Source of the DNA: Pseudomonas lini
GTDB taxonomy: Bacteria; Pseudomonadota; Gammaproteobacteria; Pseudomonadales; Pseudomonadaceae
Reading direction: 5' to 3'
Assembly: GCF_964063345.1 (NCBI RefSeq)
Contig: NZ_OZ061318.1
Location: forward strand, 5,518,001-5,582,000
Length of the DNA stretch: 64,000 nucleotides
Position numbers and translations under genes: made by a program. Below are positions 54,637 through 63,611 of this stretch, piece after piece. Within the stretch, counting starts at the first letter, position 1. Every line of letters starts with the position of its first letter. The notes beneath the pieces were generated by a model, which saw only the letters and a list, made by a program, of their open reading frames with translations, did not search any database and had not been told where the DNA came from.

Positions 54637-56279
54637 GACGGGTTTTCCTTTGCCTGGTCGATGTTCTCGATCGAGCGCTCACCGGCACGGTCGAGCAGCG
54701 GATACGCCAGCGCGGCGATGTGGTGATGCATACGCCGGTAATCACGCAGCACCCGCTGGAAAATGTCGCCGGATTCCGCCCAGGTATTTTTGTCTTCCTG
54801 CAACTGGCGAAAGTGCGCGCGGCTGGCTTCTGCTTCGAGTCTTCTGACAGTTTCCTTGCGATGAATCAGTTGGTGCGCGGTGGCGATGTCTTCGCGCAGG
54901 AACACGGTGATTGCCAGGCTCAAACTTTCCAGCAATGCGTCGTGCAGCGGGGCGATGTTGCCCAGTTCGAAGGCCGAGAACTGTTCACCCCGGCGCAAGC
55001 GGCGCATGGCCAACTGCGCGAGGCTGCTGGAAAGAATGTCCGCGGCATGTTCGAGGTTGATCACGAAGGTAAGGATTTCCTGGGAGCGATCGGCATCGCT
55101 GTCACTGATGCCTTCCTTGCCGATGTCGGCCAGATAAGCCCGAATCGCCGCGCTGAGCAGGTCCAGGGATTGATCGATGCGCCGCACTTCGTCGGCGCAG
55201 ACCAGTTGCGATGTGTGGAACAGCTGGAGCATCCGGCCGAGCATGGTCGAGAGCATGTCAGCCATGCGCAAGGCTTCGCGGGCGGCATTCGACAAGCCGA
55301 TGTTGGCTACTTCCAGACCGGCCTCATCCAGGTAGTGCGGCATGCCAGGGTCGACATCCCGCTCAGGCGCCGGCAGCAAGCGGGTGAGGGCATTGGCGAG
55401 CACGTCGGTCAAGCCGATGAACACCAACCCCAGCAGCAGATTGAAACCGGTGTGCAGACACACCACCAGTATCGAAGGCGCGAGCGGCACCTGAGCGAGC
55501 AACCCGGCAAACGGCAAGACCACCAGGGCACCGACCGCCCGCACCAGCAGATTGCCCAGCGGCAGGCGTCGGCCGACGCTCGAACCGGCGTTGATGACCG
55601 AAGGCAGCGCACCGCCGATGTTCACCCCCAATACCAGCGCGACAATCGTGCTGGCCGAGAGCATGCCGGTCGCGGCCAACGAGACGATCAACAGCACCAC
55701 GGCCACACTGGAGTGGCAGAGCCAGGTGAGGATCAGCGCCACCAGCAGTGCAATCAGCAAATCGCCATCGAGGCTCTGCATGATGAGCTGGAAGATTGGC
55801 GTGCCTTCGACTTCCGCCAGCGTCGAACCGAGCATGTGCAGGGCCAGCAGCATCAGCCCCAGGCCGATCAACGCGCAACCGACGCTTTCGTAGCGCGAGT
55901 CATCACGCAGCCGAAAGACGATCAGGCCCGTCAGCAAAACAATGGGTGTGAGCATCGACACATCGGCGCTGAGCAGTTGCACCACCAAAGTCGAACCGAT
56001 GTTGGCGCCGAGCATCACTGCCAGTGCCGGCGCCAGTCCCAACGTCCCGGCGGCGGTGAACGAAGTTGCCATCAGGCTGACGGCGGTGCTGCTTTGCAGG
56101 ACGCCGGTGATGCCGACGCCGGACAACAAAGCCATCCAGCGGTTATTCAGGTTGTGGCCCAGCCACTGGCGCAATGGCGTGCCGAAGCCGCGCAACAATG
56201 CCGAAGAAATCATGTGAGTGCCCCACAGCAACAGGGCGATGGAGCCTGCGAGGTTGATCAGTAGAGTAGTTCCCGACAT
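54624..56279 (-). CDS. Na+/phosphate symporter family protein
   Basis: 551 residues. N-terminal half: two repeated inner-membrane Na/Pi cotransport units with QSS motifs (GITGVLQSSTAVSLMATSF, and AVVLLIVSLAATGML). C-terminal half: PhoU-like helical domain (LRMADMLSTMLGRMLQLFHT, INLEHAADILSSSL). Imports phosphate or senses it. Start at 56279 has GGGAG; the frame to 56306 is not needed. Overlaps the SLOG gene downstream. Confidence 0.93.
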   Translation of the reverse strand: MSGTTLLINLAGSIALLLWGTHMISSALLRGFGTPLRQWLGHNLNNRWMALLSGVGITGVLQSSTAVSLMATSFTAAGTLGLAPALAVMLGANIGSTLVVQLLSADVSMLTPIVLLTGLIVFRLRDDSRYESVGCALIGLGLMLLALHMLGSTLAEVEGTPIFQLIMQSLDGDLLIALLVALILTWLCHSSVAVVLLIVSLAATGMLSASTIVALVLGVNIGGALPSVINAGSSVGRRLPLGNLLVRAVGALVVLPFAGLLAQVPLAPSILVVCLHTGFNLLLGLVFIGLTDVLANALTRLLPAPERDVDPGMPHYLDEAGLEVANIGLSNAAREALRMADMLSTMLGRMLQLFHTSQLVCADEVRRIDQSLDLLSAAIRAYLADIGKEGISDSDADRSQEILTFVINLEHAADILSSSLAQLAMRRLRRGEQFSAFELGNIAPLHDALLESLSLAITVFLREDIATAHQLIHRKETVRRLEAEASRAHFRQLQEDKNTWAESGDIFQRVLRDYRRMHHHIAALAYPLLDRAGERSIENIDQAKENPSCAC

Positions 56280-56393
56280 GAGGACTCTCCCTTTTACGTA
56301 CTGCATTTATTGACGGCCCGGGAGCCGGAGGGATGGTGCGGTAAACACGAAACCTGTGGGAGCGGGCTTGTGGTGTTCAAGTCATTTGGGTTT

Positions 56394-56412
56394 GCCCCCT
56401 CGCTTCGGGGGC
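56394..56412 (-). terminator. Weak terminator hairpin after mgtA
   Basis: GCCCCC-TCGCTTC-GGGGGC nine bases after the stop codon; no T-run. Confidence 0.4.
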
Positions 56413-56420
56413 TTACACCA

Positions 56421-59141
56421 TCAGAACCATTGCTTGAAGCGACGGATATAGAGGGTTTTCATGACCTGCGCGAACACGCAGTAGCTGAGTAACGTGCCGA
56501 CCAGCCATGGGAAGTACGCCCACGGCAGCGGTTGCAGACCGACCAGCGTGCCCAGTGGCGAGAACGGAATGTAGATACCCAGCACCATCACCAGCCCGGT
56601 CATCAGGATCACCGGCAACGCCGCAGTACTCTGGAAGAACGGGATTTTTTGGGTGCGCAGCATATGCACCACCAGGGTCTGGGACAGCAGCCCTTCAATG
56701 AACCAGCCGGACTGGAACAGGCCTTGCATTTCCACGCTGTTGGCGGCGAACACGTACCACATCACCGCGAAGGTGGTGATGTCGAAGACTGACGAGGTCG
56801 GCCCGATCCACAGCATGAAACGGCCGATGTTCTTCGCATCCCACTTGCGTGGCTTGCGCAGGAATTCCTTGTCCATCTTGTCCCACGGCAGCGCCAGCTG
56901 AGAGATGTCGTACATGAGATTTTGCAGCAGCAAGTGGATCGACAGCATCGGCAGGAACGGAATGAATGCACTGGCCACCAGCACCGAGAACACGTTGCCG
57001 AAGTTGGAACTGGCGGTCATGTTCAGGTACTTCATGATATTGCCGAAGGTTTCGCGGCCCTTGAGCACGCCTTCTTCGAGCACCATCAGGCTCTTTTCCA
57101 GGAGGATGATGTCGGCCGATTCCTTGGCGATGTCGGTACCGCTGTCCACCGAAATACCGACGTCGGCATCGCGCAGGGCAGGGGCGTCGTTGATGCCGTC
57201 ACCGAGGAAACCCACGGTGTGACCGTTGGCCTGCAACGCCTTGAGCACCCGGGATTTCTGCAATGGCGTCAGCTTGGTGAACACCGTGCGTTCCTCGACC
57301 CGCACCTTGAGGGTGGCGTCGTCCATCGTCTCGATGTCTTGGCCGAGCAGCGGTGTGCCGGGTTCCAGGCCGACTTCGCGGCAGATCTTGCAGGTCACCA
57401 CGGCGTTGTCGCCGGTCAGCACCTTGACGGTCACGCCCATATCACGCAGCGCGGCAATCGCCGGGCCGGCGGTTTCCTTCGGTGGATCGAGGAAGGTCAG
57501 GAAGCCGCGAATCACCAGTTCGCGTTCGTCAGTGGTTGCGTACTGGTTTTTCGTCTGTGCCTTCGGGATCTCGCGGGTGGCGACCAACAGCACCCGGAAG
57601 CCGTCCTGGTTGTACTCAAAGGCCCGCGCCAGCAGCGCCTGGCGACGCTGATCATCCAGTGCCACGACCGTGCCGTTTTCATTGAGGTGGCTGGCGATGG
57701 TCAGCATTTCCTCGACCGCGCCTTTGCACACCATCAGGTGATCGTCGCGGCTGTCCTTGACGATGATCGACAGGCGCCGGCGCACGAAGTCGAACGGCAG
57801 TTCATCGACCTTGCTGTAGGCGAACGGCACGCGAAACTTTGGGTTGTTGTTGGCGAACTGCACCACCGCCTGATCCATCAGGTTTTTCAGTCCGCTCTGG
57901 TGATGGCTGTTGAGCCAGGCCAGTTCCAGCAGCGCATCGTCGCGTTGACCATTGATGTCGACGTGGTGCTCAAGAATGATCTTGTCCTGGGTCAGAGTGC
58001 CGGTCTTGTCGGTGCACAGCACGTCCATCGAACCGAAGTTCTGAATCGCATTAAGGCGTTTGACCACCACTTTGCGCTTGGCCATGGCCATGGTGCCTTT
58101 GGCCAGGTTGGCGCTGACAATCATTGGCAGCATTTCTGGGGTCAGGCCGACCGCCACTGCCAGTGCAAACAGGAACGCATCGCTCCAGTCACCTTTGGAG
58201 AAGCCGTTGAGCAGGAACACGATCGGCACCATGACCAGCATGAAACGGATCAGCAACCAGCTGACGCTGTTCACCCCTCGGTCGAACGCGGTTTGCACCC
58301 GCGAGCCGACAATGGCTTTGGCCAGTGAGCCGAAGTAGGTGCGCGAACCGGTAGCGACCACCACCGCCTTGGCGGTACCGCTGACCACGTTGGTGCCCAT
58401 GAAGCAGATGTTCGACAGGTCCAGCAGGTTGGACTGATCGGCTGCGCTGCCGGTCGCGGACTTCTGCGCCACGTCCCCCAGCGTGTCGTACTTCTCGACG
58501 GGCAAGGCTTCACCGGTCAGCACGGCCTGGCTGATGAACAGGTCGCGGGATTCGATCAGGCGGATGTCCGCCGGGATCATGTCGCCAGCGCTGAGCTGCA
58601 CGATGTCGCCGGCCACCAGTTCGCGCATCGGCACTTCGCGCAGCACTGGCGGGCGGTCCTTTTGCTGGCGACGCAGGACGGTTGCGGTGGTGCGTACCAT
58701 GGCTTTGAGGGCTTCGGCTGACTTGGCCGAGCGGTATTCCTGCCAGAACCGCAGCAGGCTGCTCAGGCTGACCATGGTCATGATGATAATGACCTTGGTC
58801 AGGTCAGCGTCGTCGCCTTCACCCTGGCTGTTCGGCAGCCAGTAGTCGGTGAAAAAACTGATGCCGGCCAGGGTCAGCAGTACATAGATGAAGGGATTGT
58901 TCAGGGCCTTTAGCAGTTGGACGATGGCGTGAGGCGGCTTGTCGTGGGCGACTTCATTGTGGCCCTCGCGAGCCAAACGGCCTTCGGCTTCGAGTTCGGT
59001 CAAACCGTCAGCGGTGGCGTTGAGGTTGGTGAGGGTTACGGCCAGGCCGTTTTGTGCTTCCCGGGCGGCGCGCATCGACAGCTTGGCGTTATCGCTGGAG
59101 GCGCCGCGGGTGATTTTTTTTTCGGTTTTTACAAGGGTCAT
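56421..59141 (-). CDS. mgtA: Magnesium-translocating P-type ATPase
   Basis: 906 residues. P-type ATPase with N-terminal cation ATPase domain, TGEALPVEK (actuator), phosphorylation Asp378 in CTDKTGTLTQD, GDGINDAPALRDADVGIS (hinge), and ten membrane helices. The pattern FMGTNVVSGTAKAVVVATGS and length fit the MgtA/MgtB group (P3B), importing Mg2+. Start at 59141 has GGAGC eleven bases upstream; the frame to 59171 adds only a non-conserved extension. A hairpin at 59266-59304 may belong to its leader. Confidence 0.95.
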   Translation of the reverse strand: MTLVKTEKKITRGASSDNAKLSMRAAREAQNGLAVTLTNLNATADGLTELEAEGRLAREGHNEVAHDKPPHAIVQLLKALNNPFIYVLLTLAGISFFTDYWLPNSQGEGDDADLTKVIIIMTMVSLSSLLRFWQEYRSAKSAEALKAMVRTTATVLRRQQKDRPPVLREVPMRELVAGDIVQLSAGDMIPADIRLIESRDLFISQAVLTGEALPVEKYDTLGDVAQKSATGSAADQSNLLDLSNICFMGTNVVSGTAKAVVVATGSRTYFGSLAKAIVGSRVQTAFDRGVNSVSWLLIRFMLVMVPIVFLLNGFSKGDWSDAFLFALAVAVGLTPEMLPMIVSANLAKGTMAMAKRKVVVKRLNAIQNFGSMDVLCTDKTGTLTQDKIILEHHVDINGQRDDALLELAWLNSHHQSGLKNLMDQAVVQFANNNPKFRVPFAYSKVDELPFDFVRRRLSIIVKDSRDDHLMVCKGAVEEMLTIASHLNENGTVVALDDQRRQALLARAFEYNQDGFRVLLVATREIPKAQTKNQYATTDERELVIRGFLTFLDPPKETAGPAIAALRDMGVTVKVLTGDNAVVTCKICREVGLEPGTPLLGQDIETMDDATLKVRVEERTVFTKLTPLQKSRVLKALQANGHTVGFLGDGINDAPALRDADVGISVDSGTDIAKESADIILLEKSLMVLEEGVLKGRETFGNIMKYLNMTASSNFGNVFSVLVASAFIPFLPMLSIHLLLQNLMYDISQLALPWDKMDKEFLRKPRKWDAKNIGRFMLWIGPTSSVFDITTFAVMWYVFAANSVEMQGLFQSGWFIEGLLSQTLVVHMLRTQKIPFFQSTAALPVILMTGLVMVLGIYIPFSPLGTLVGLQPLPWAYFPWLVGTLLSYCVFAQVMKTLYIRRFKQWF

Positions 59142-59265
59142 TGCTGTGCTCCTGCCGCAGGCTTGCGGCACGACACACAGGTACTCAGCTAATCAAAGAC
59201 GAGCGCACGTATGCCGAGCCGCAAATAAGCGATCGAGTCGGATGATTGTGTTTTGATGTTTTAAC

Positions 59266-59304
59266 GTTCGCTGCCCATCAACTAACAGGTGACAGGCAGC
59301 GAAC
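59266..59304 (-). promoter_or_regulatory. Hairpin upstream of mgtA
   Basis: Perfect ten-pair stem GTTCGCTGCC / GGCAGCGAAC with a 19-base loop, about 125 bases before the mgtA start. It may be part of an attenuating leader or the terminator of an unseen small transcript. No PhoP-box pair could be found. Confidence 0.5.
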
Positions 59305-59423
59305 CGACTACTGGCTTCGTCCATAACTAATTCCAATAACGTTTGTTTTTAACAGGCAACAGGAAGTTGTCGGATTTTGTTTTAAGAAAACCGTTCGGGA
59401 AGGACTTTTAAAGTGCCTTCCGA

Positions 59424-59720
59424 TTAATTGAAAGTGCGCGCCCCACCGTACAGGCCGAGCATCAGGCTCGCCTGCTGGAAGAGGCGCGCGATGCGCCGAC
59501 TCGGTGGGTCCTGGCTTTCGTCGAAGCTCCAGCGTTGCTGAAGCCGGCCCGTCGTCGGGCAGACGCGCCAGTTGGCACGAGGTTGTGCCTTGGCGTGGGC
59601 AGAAGGGGCGGAAAACGGGGCGCTGGGCCGAGTCGTCAACAGACGCTCACGGCAAAGCTTGACCCGCATGGTCGATGCAAAGGCGCGTACGCCTGGCATT
59701 ACAGTGGTTTTGAAGTTCAT
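59424..59720 (-). CDS. Small basic hypothetical protein
   Basis: 98 residues, no signal peptide or helix. The C-terminal half reads NWRVCPTTGRLQQRWSFDES, QDPPSRRIARLFQQ, which looks like the Trp-containing 'TGRLxxRW' motif seen in small Pseudomonas proteins of unknown role; the N-terminus is basic. Composition with many Arg and Ser leaves a real chance that it is not translated; no clear Shine-Dalgarno. Confidence 0.45.
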   Translation of the reverse strand: MNFKTTVMPGVRAFASTMRVKLCRERLLTTRPSAPFSAPSAHAKAQPRANWRVCPTTGRLQQRWSFDESQDPPSRRIARLFQQASLMLGLYGGARTFN

Positions 59721-60207
59721 AACATGCCTCTGGGCCGGACTGATTCCGGTGAGGCAAGTTACGGTGGAGCCTCAGGCTCTAGCGCAGCTCACCCGACCGA
59801 AAAGTCGAGTCCCGTCATTGTCTGGGTTATGTGCCAGATCCTGCCTATCTGCAGTCATCCGACAGCGACTAGATACTGTGTCCATTGGATTCTTTTGTGA
59901 ATTGATAAAAGGCCGTTGTTACCGGCCCGGGCAATTTACTGAGCGAGGCGGGTGAAGTCAATCGTAAAAGTGCACTTGATGGCCGGTTAAGCGGGGTTCG
60001 GTTATTGAAGTATGCAGTGGTTCAGCTAATTGACAGTTAGTTGTCGTTTTGATGACTGTTGGATGGTATGTAGGAGCTGCCGAAGGCTGAGATCTTTTGA
60101 TCTTTGGCATTTCAGTGGCCGCCGAAGATCAAAAGATCGAAGGCTTCGCCAGCTCCTACACGATAGTCTCCAGCGTGGTCGATTATCGGGAGCGAGGGCT
60201 GGCTTGT
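59721..60207. other. Intergenic stretch with a GATC-type repeat doublet
   Basis: About 490 bp without a supported gene. 60068-60162 is a repeat doublet (TGTAGGAGCTGCCGAAGGCT and AGATCAAAAGATCGAAGGCT). The first part (59721-60060) shows nothing recognisable. Confidence 0.65.
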
Positions 60208-61326
60208 ATGAGTGGAGGGCAGGTGAGCGTCGATATCGAATGCGTGGTGGTCGGGGCCGGCGTGGTCGGGCTGGCGGTGGCCAGGGCCCTGGCCCGAATC
60301 GGGCGAGAAGTGATTCTGGTCGAGGCGGGCGAGGGGATTGGCGTGGGCATCAGCTCGCGCAACTCGGCAGTGATCCACGCCGGCATCTATTACCCGAGTG
60401 GCAGTCTCAAGGCGCAATTGTGCGTGGAGGGCAGGCAGCGGCTGTATGCCTTCTGCGACGAGCACGGCGTCGATTACCAGCGTCTCGGCAAGCTGATCGT
60501 CGCCACCGATGAGCGTCAATGCCATGCTTTGCAGGTATTGCTGGAGCAGGGCTGGCGCAACGGCGTCGATGACCCGCAATGGCTGGACGCCGGGCAGGCG
60601 CAGGCGCTTGAACCGGCGTTGTCCTGCGTTGCCGCGCTCTGGTCGCCGTCCACCGGCATCGTCGATTCCCATGCCCTGATGCTGGCGCTTCAGGCAGATG
60701 CTGAAGCGTGCGGGACTTCGATAGCCTTTCACACGCCATTGGAATCGGCCCGTTGCACCGGGCACGGTTTCGAGCTGCACATGGGTGGGGCTCAGCCTAT
60801 GACGTTGAGCTGTCGTCAGTTGATCAACTGCGCGGGATTGTCCGCGCCTGAGGTGGCGAGCCGGATCGAAGGCTTGCCAGCGCAGCACGTTCCCAAGGCC
60901 TGGCTGTGCAAGGGCAGCTATTTCAGTTTCAGTGGTCCGGCGCCATTTCGGCATCTGGTTTACCCGGCACCGGAAAGCGCCGGGCTGGGTGTGCACATGA
61001 CCCTGGACCTGGGCGGTCAGGCGCGTTTCGGGCCGGATGTCGAATGGGTCGAGCACGTCGATTATCGCGTCGATCCCCGCCGCAGCGAAAGTTTCTATCA
61101 GGCGATCCGGCGTTACTGGCCGGCGTTGCCCGATGACAGCCTGCAACCGGCCTACAGCGGCATTCGCCCGAAAATCAGCGGGCCGAGCGAGCCGGCCAGC
61201 GACTTCGTTATCAGCGGTCCGGATGTGCATGGTGTGCAGGGATTGGTCAACTTGTTCGGCATCGAATCTCCGGGGCTGACCAGTTGCCTGGCGTTGGCCG
61301 ACCGGGTGGTGCAGCGTCTGTCTTGA
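60208..61326 (+). CDS. FAD-dependent oxidoreductase, L-2-hydroxyglutarate oxidase-like
   Basis: 372 residues. FAD-binding [20 protein letters not shown] followed by [35 protein letters not shown] and the C-terminal [20 protein letters not shown], all close to LhgO/L2HGDH-type members of the DAO family (the '[14 protein letters not shown]' block is characteristic). Probably oxidises an L-2-hydroxyacid with electrons to a quinone. Start at 60208 chosen; an earlier frame to 60097 overlaps a repeat. Confidence 0.9.
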   Translation: MSGGQVSVDIECVVVGAGVVGLAVARALARIGREVILVEAGEGIGVGISSRNSAVIHAGIYYPSGSLKAQLCVEGRQRLYAFCDEHGVDYQRLGKLIVATDERQCHALQVLLEQGWRNGVDDPQWLDAGQAQALEPALSCVAALWSPSTGIVDSHALMLALQADAEACGTSIAFHTPLESARCTGHGFELHMGGAQPMTLSCRQLINCAGLSAPEVASRIEGLPAQHVPKAWLCKGSYFSFSGPAPFRHLVYPAPESAGLGVHMTLDLGGQARFGPDVEWVEHVDYRVDPRRSESFYQAIRRYWPALPDDSLQPAYSGIRPKISGPSEPASDFVISGPDVHGVQGLVNLFGIESPGLTSCLALADRVVQRLS

Positions 61327-61357
61327 TTTAATTTCGCGATGAAATCCTGTAACGGCT

Positions 61358-61456
61358 GGCCTAATGCGGGAGCGGGCTTGCTCGCGAATACGGACTGCCA
61401 GTCGGCAATGATGTTACCTGACACACCGCTTTCGCGAGCAAGCCCGCTCCCACATT
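61358..61456. repeat. REP doublet
   Basis: CGGGAGCGGGCTTGCTCGCG and the inverse CGCGAGCAAGCCCGCTCCCA around a 55-base centre. Confidence 0.9.
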
Positions 61457-61568
61457 GGACGCCAGCGGCTACAAGGTCGCGTAGGGGTGACCGATGATCA
61501 GTGTCTGCGATGTCATTCACCGCGAGGGCTATTCTTGGCAATGCGCCCATCCTCATGGGAGACCTCAG

Positions 61569-62075
61569 ATGATCAACGTACGCACTGCCCGCATGCTCGC
61601 CGATTACAGGCGCTGGGCCGATCAGCGACTCTTCGACAGCCTCATGGCGCTGCCACCGGAAGAGCTCAACCGCAAACGGGTGTCGGTGTTCAGCAACATC
61701 ATCGGCACCTTGAACCACATCTACGTGGTGGACTGCATCTGGCAAGCGCATCTGGAGGGGCGAGGGCACGACTTCAAAACCTCCCATGACCTGCTCCATA
61801 CCGAACTCCCCGAGCTGCGAATGGCGCAACAGGAGATCGATCAATGGTTCTGTGGATGGGCCTCGGCCCAGACCGACGACTCGCTGGATCAACCCATCGA
61901 ATTCAGCTCCGTCTCGGGGGAAAGCGGGGTCATGAGTGCCGGCGCGATGCTGTTGCATGTGGTCAACCACGCCAGTTATCACCGAGGCTGGGTGGTCCAG
62001 ATGTACGTCGAGATTCCGGCCCTGCCGCCGATCACTGACTTGCCGGTGTTTCTGCGCGAGGTTGCGGGGTACTGA
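61569..62075 (+). CDS. DinB-family protein
   Basis: 168 residues, all-helical four-helix bundle. Conserved His pattern: NHIYVVDCIWQ (His near 55), and HVVNHASYHRGWVVQM (His near 137-141), the metal triad of DinB/YfiT-type proteins. Opening MLADYRRWADQRLFDSLMAL is typical. Function is unclear: thiol-dependent transferase or metal-binding stress protein. Start at 61569 has GGGAG seven bases upstream; the frame from 61494 is less likely. Confidence 0.92.
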   Translation: MINVRTARMLADYRRWADQRLFDSLMALPPEELNRKRVSVFSNIIGTLNHIYVVDCIWQAHLEGRGHDFKTSHDLLHTELPELRMAQQEIDQWFCGWASAQTDDSLDQPIEFSSVSGESGVMSAGAMLLHVVNHASYHRGWVVQMYVEIPALPPITDLPVFLREVAGY

Positions 62076-62097
62076 GTCATCGCTGACTTAAGCAAAT

Positions 62098-62193
62098 CCT
62101 GTGGGAGCGGGCTTGCCCGCGATAGCGGAGTGTCAGGCGACATAATTTTCTCTGTCAGGCCGCCATCGCGGGCAAGCCCACTCCCACAGGTTA
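62098..62193. repeat. REP doublet
   Basis: CCTGTGGGAGCGGGCTTGCC and the inverse GGCAAGCCCACTCCCACAGG around a 55-base centre. Confidence 0.92.
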
Positions 62194-62216
62194 TGTGTCA
62201 GTTCAGAAGATTTGGG

Positions 62217-63611
62217 TCAGGCCTGAGGAATCAGACTCTGCCGGCAATCGAGTACCAACAGTGCACCACCCAGTTCGCTGCTACCGACTTCCAGCGTAAA
62301 CCCATGCAGGCTGACAATCGCCGCGACAATCGACAGGCCCAGCCCGAATCCGCTTTGCGGGTTACCGCCCTCGGCGCGATAGAAGCGCTGAAACACCGCC
62401 TCACGTTCGGCCAGCGCGATGCCGGGGCCGGAGTCGAGTACTTCGATTCGTGTATGCCCGGCGTCATTCATCCCACGTAAAATCACCTTGCCACCCGGCG
62501 GCGTGAACTTGATCGAGTTGCTCAGTAAATTCGCCACGGCTTCGAACAACAGCGCCCGGTCACCGTTGAGCCGGGGCAGGGACTCGGGCAGTTGCAGTTT
62601 AAAGGTCAGTTCGCCTTCTTCGGCCAGCGGCAGATAAAAGTCATGCAATTCTTGCAGCAACGGCACCGGATCCAGTTGCACGAAGCCCGAACGGCGCTGG
62701 CGATCCTCCAGCTCGGAAATTCGCAGCAAGCCACGGAAACGCGCCATCAAGGTATCGGCCTCGCCGAGCACCGAATCCAGTTGCACAGCCAGGGTCGAAC
62801 CGTCATCGGCCTGCTGCTGAATCCGGTACAGCTGCGCCCGCAGGCGCGTCAGCGGTGTGCGCAGGTCATGGGCGATGTTATCGCACACACCCTTGACCTC
62901 GTTCATCAAGCGCTCGATGCGTTCGAGCATGGCGTTGACGATGGCGGCGAGCATGTCCAGCTCGTCACGGCGGTTGGACAGCGGCAGGCGTCGGGTCAGG
63001 TCGCCGGCGACGATGGCTTCGGCGCTGGCCTGGATCGCCCGGATCCGCCGCAGCGGGCGCCATCTCAATAAGTGCCAGCCAGCGATGCCGGGCAGAATGG
63101 TCAGCGACACGCCCCACAGCAGCGCGTGCAAGATGATCCGGGTCACGGCAAACAGCGAACCGTTGTCCCGCACCAGCACCAGCCAGCGCCCGTCCACGGT
63201 CCGGGTCGCCACGGCGTCGCAACTGTCGGCGGGCAGGGTCGGGTCGTCGGCGTCGACGCAGTCTCTGAGGATGTGAATCTTGCCGTCCAGCGGCAGGCCT
63301 TGGGGGAACTGGCGCAAGGGGCCGATGAGGTAGCGCTGCTGGTCATCGAACAGGCCATAGGCATCGATGCCGCGAATGTCGAAGGTCACGCTGGCGGCGA
63401 GGGCGTCCTCCAGTTGTTCGCCCGAAAAGCGTGAAAACAGATGCTGACGTTGCATCAGCGAATGCTTGGCCAGGGTGTCCAGGTAGCTGGACACCTCGTA
63501 ATACATGACCCCCATGAGAATCCCGCTCCAGGCCACGAACAGCGAACTGTAGAGCGCCAGCAAGCGGCTGCTGGAGGAGCGCCAGCCTTTAGAGGGGTTC
63601 AGCAATGACAT
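62217..63611 (-). CDS. Two-component sensor histidine kinase
   Basis: 464 residues. Two membrane helices (LLALYSSLFVAWSGILMGVM, LHALLWGVSLTILPGIAGWH), a periplasmic domain between, HAMP (about 185-235), phosphoacceptor His248 in VCDNIAHDLRTPLTRLRAQL, and an HATPase with NLLSNSIKFTPPGGKV and SGFGLGLSIVAAIVSLHG. Cognate regulator immediately upstream on the same strand (63589-64000+), with overlapping ends. Signal unknown. Confidence 0.95.
   Translation of the reverse strand: MSLLNPSKGWRSSSSRLLALYSSLFVAWSGILMGVMYYEVSSYLDTLAKHSLMQRQHLFSRFSGEQLEDALAASVTFDIRGIDAYGLFDDQQRYLIGPLRQFPQGLPLDGKIHILRDCVDADDPTLPADSCDAVATRTVDGRWLVLVRDNGSLFAVTRIILHALLWGVSLTILPGIAGWHLLRWRPLRRIRAIQASAEAIVAGDLTRRLPLSNRRDELDMLAAIVNAMLERIERLMNEVKGVCDNIAHDLRTPLTRLRAQLYRIQQQADDGSTLAVQLDSVLGEADTLMARFRGLLRISELEDRQRRSGFVQLDPVPLLQELHDFYLPLAEEGELTFKLQLPESLPRLNGDRALLFEAVANLLSNSIKFTPPGGKVILRGMNDAGHTRIEVLDSGPGIALAEREAVFQRFYRAEGGNPQSGFGLGLSIVAAIVSLHGFTLEVGSSELGGALLVLDCRQSLIPQA

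Noticed and set aside
54720..56264. 514-codon plus-strand frame opposite the Na/Pi transporter
   Set aside because: Antisense shadow; Gln/His/Arg-rich low-complexity translation.
56922..58328. 468-codon plus-strand frame opposite mgtA
   Set aside because: Antisense shadow of an unambiguous P-type ATPase.
59142..59423. PhoP box upstream of mgtA
   Set aside because: No pair of GTTTA-like half-sites with the required spacing was found.
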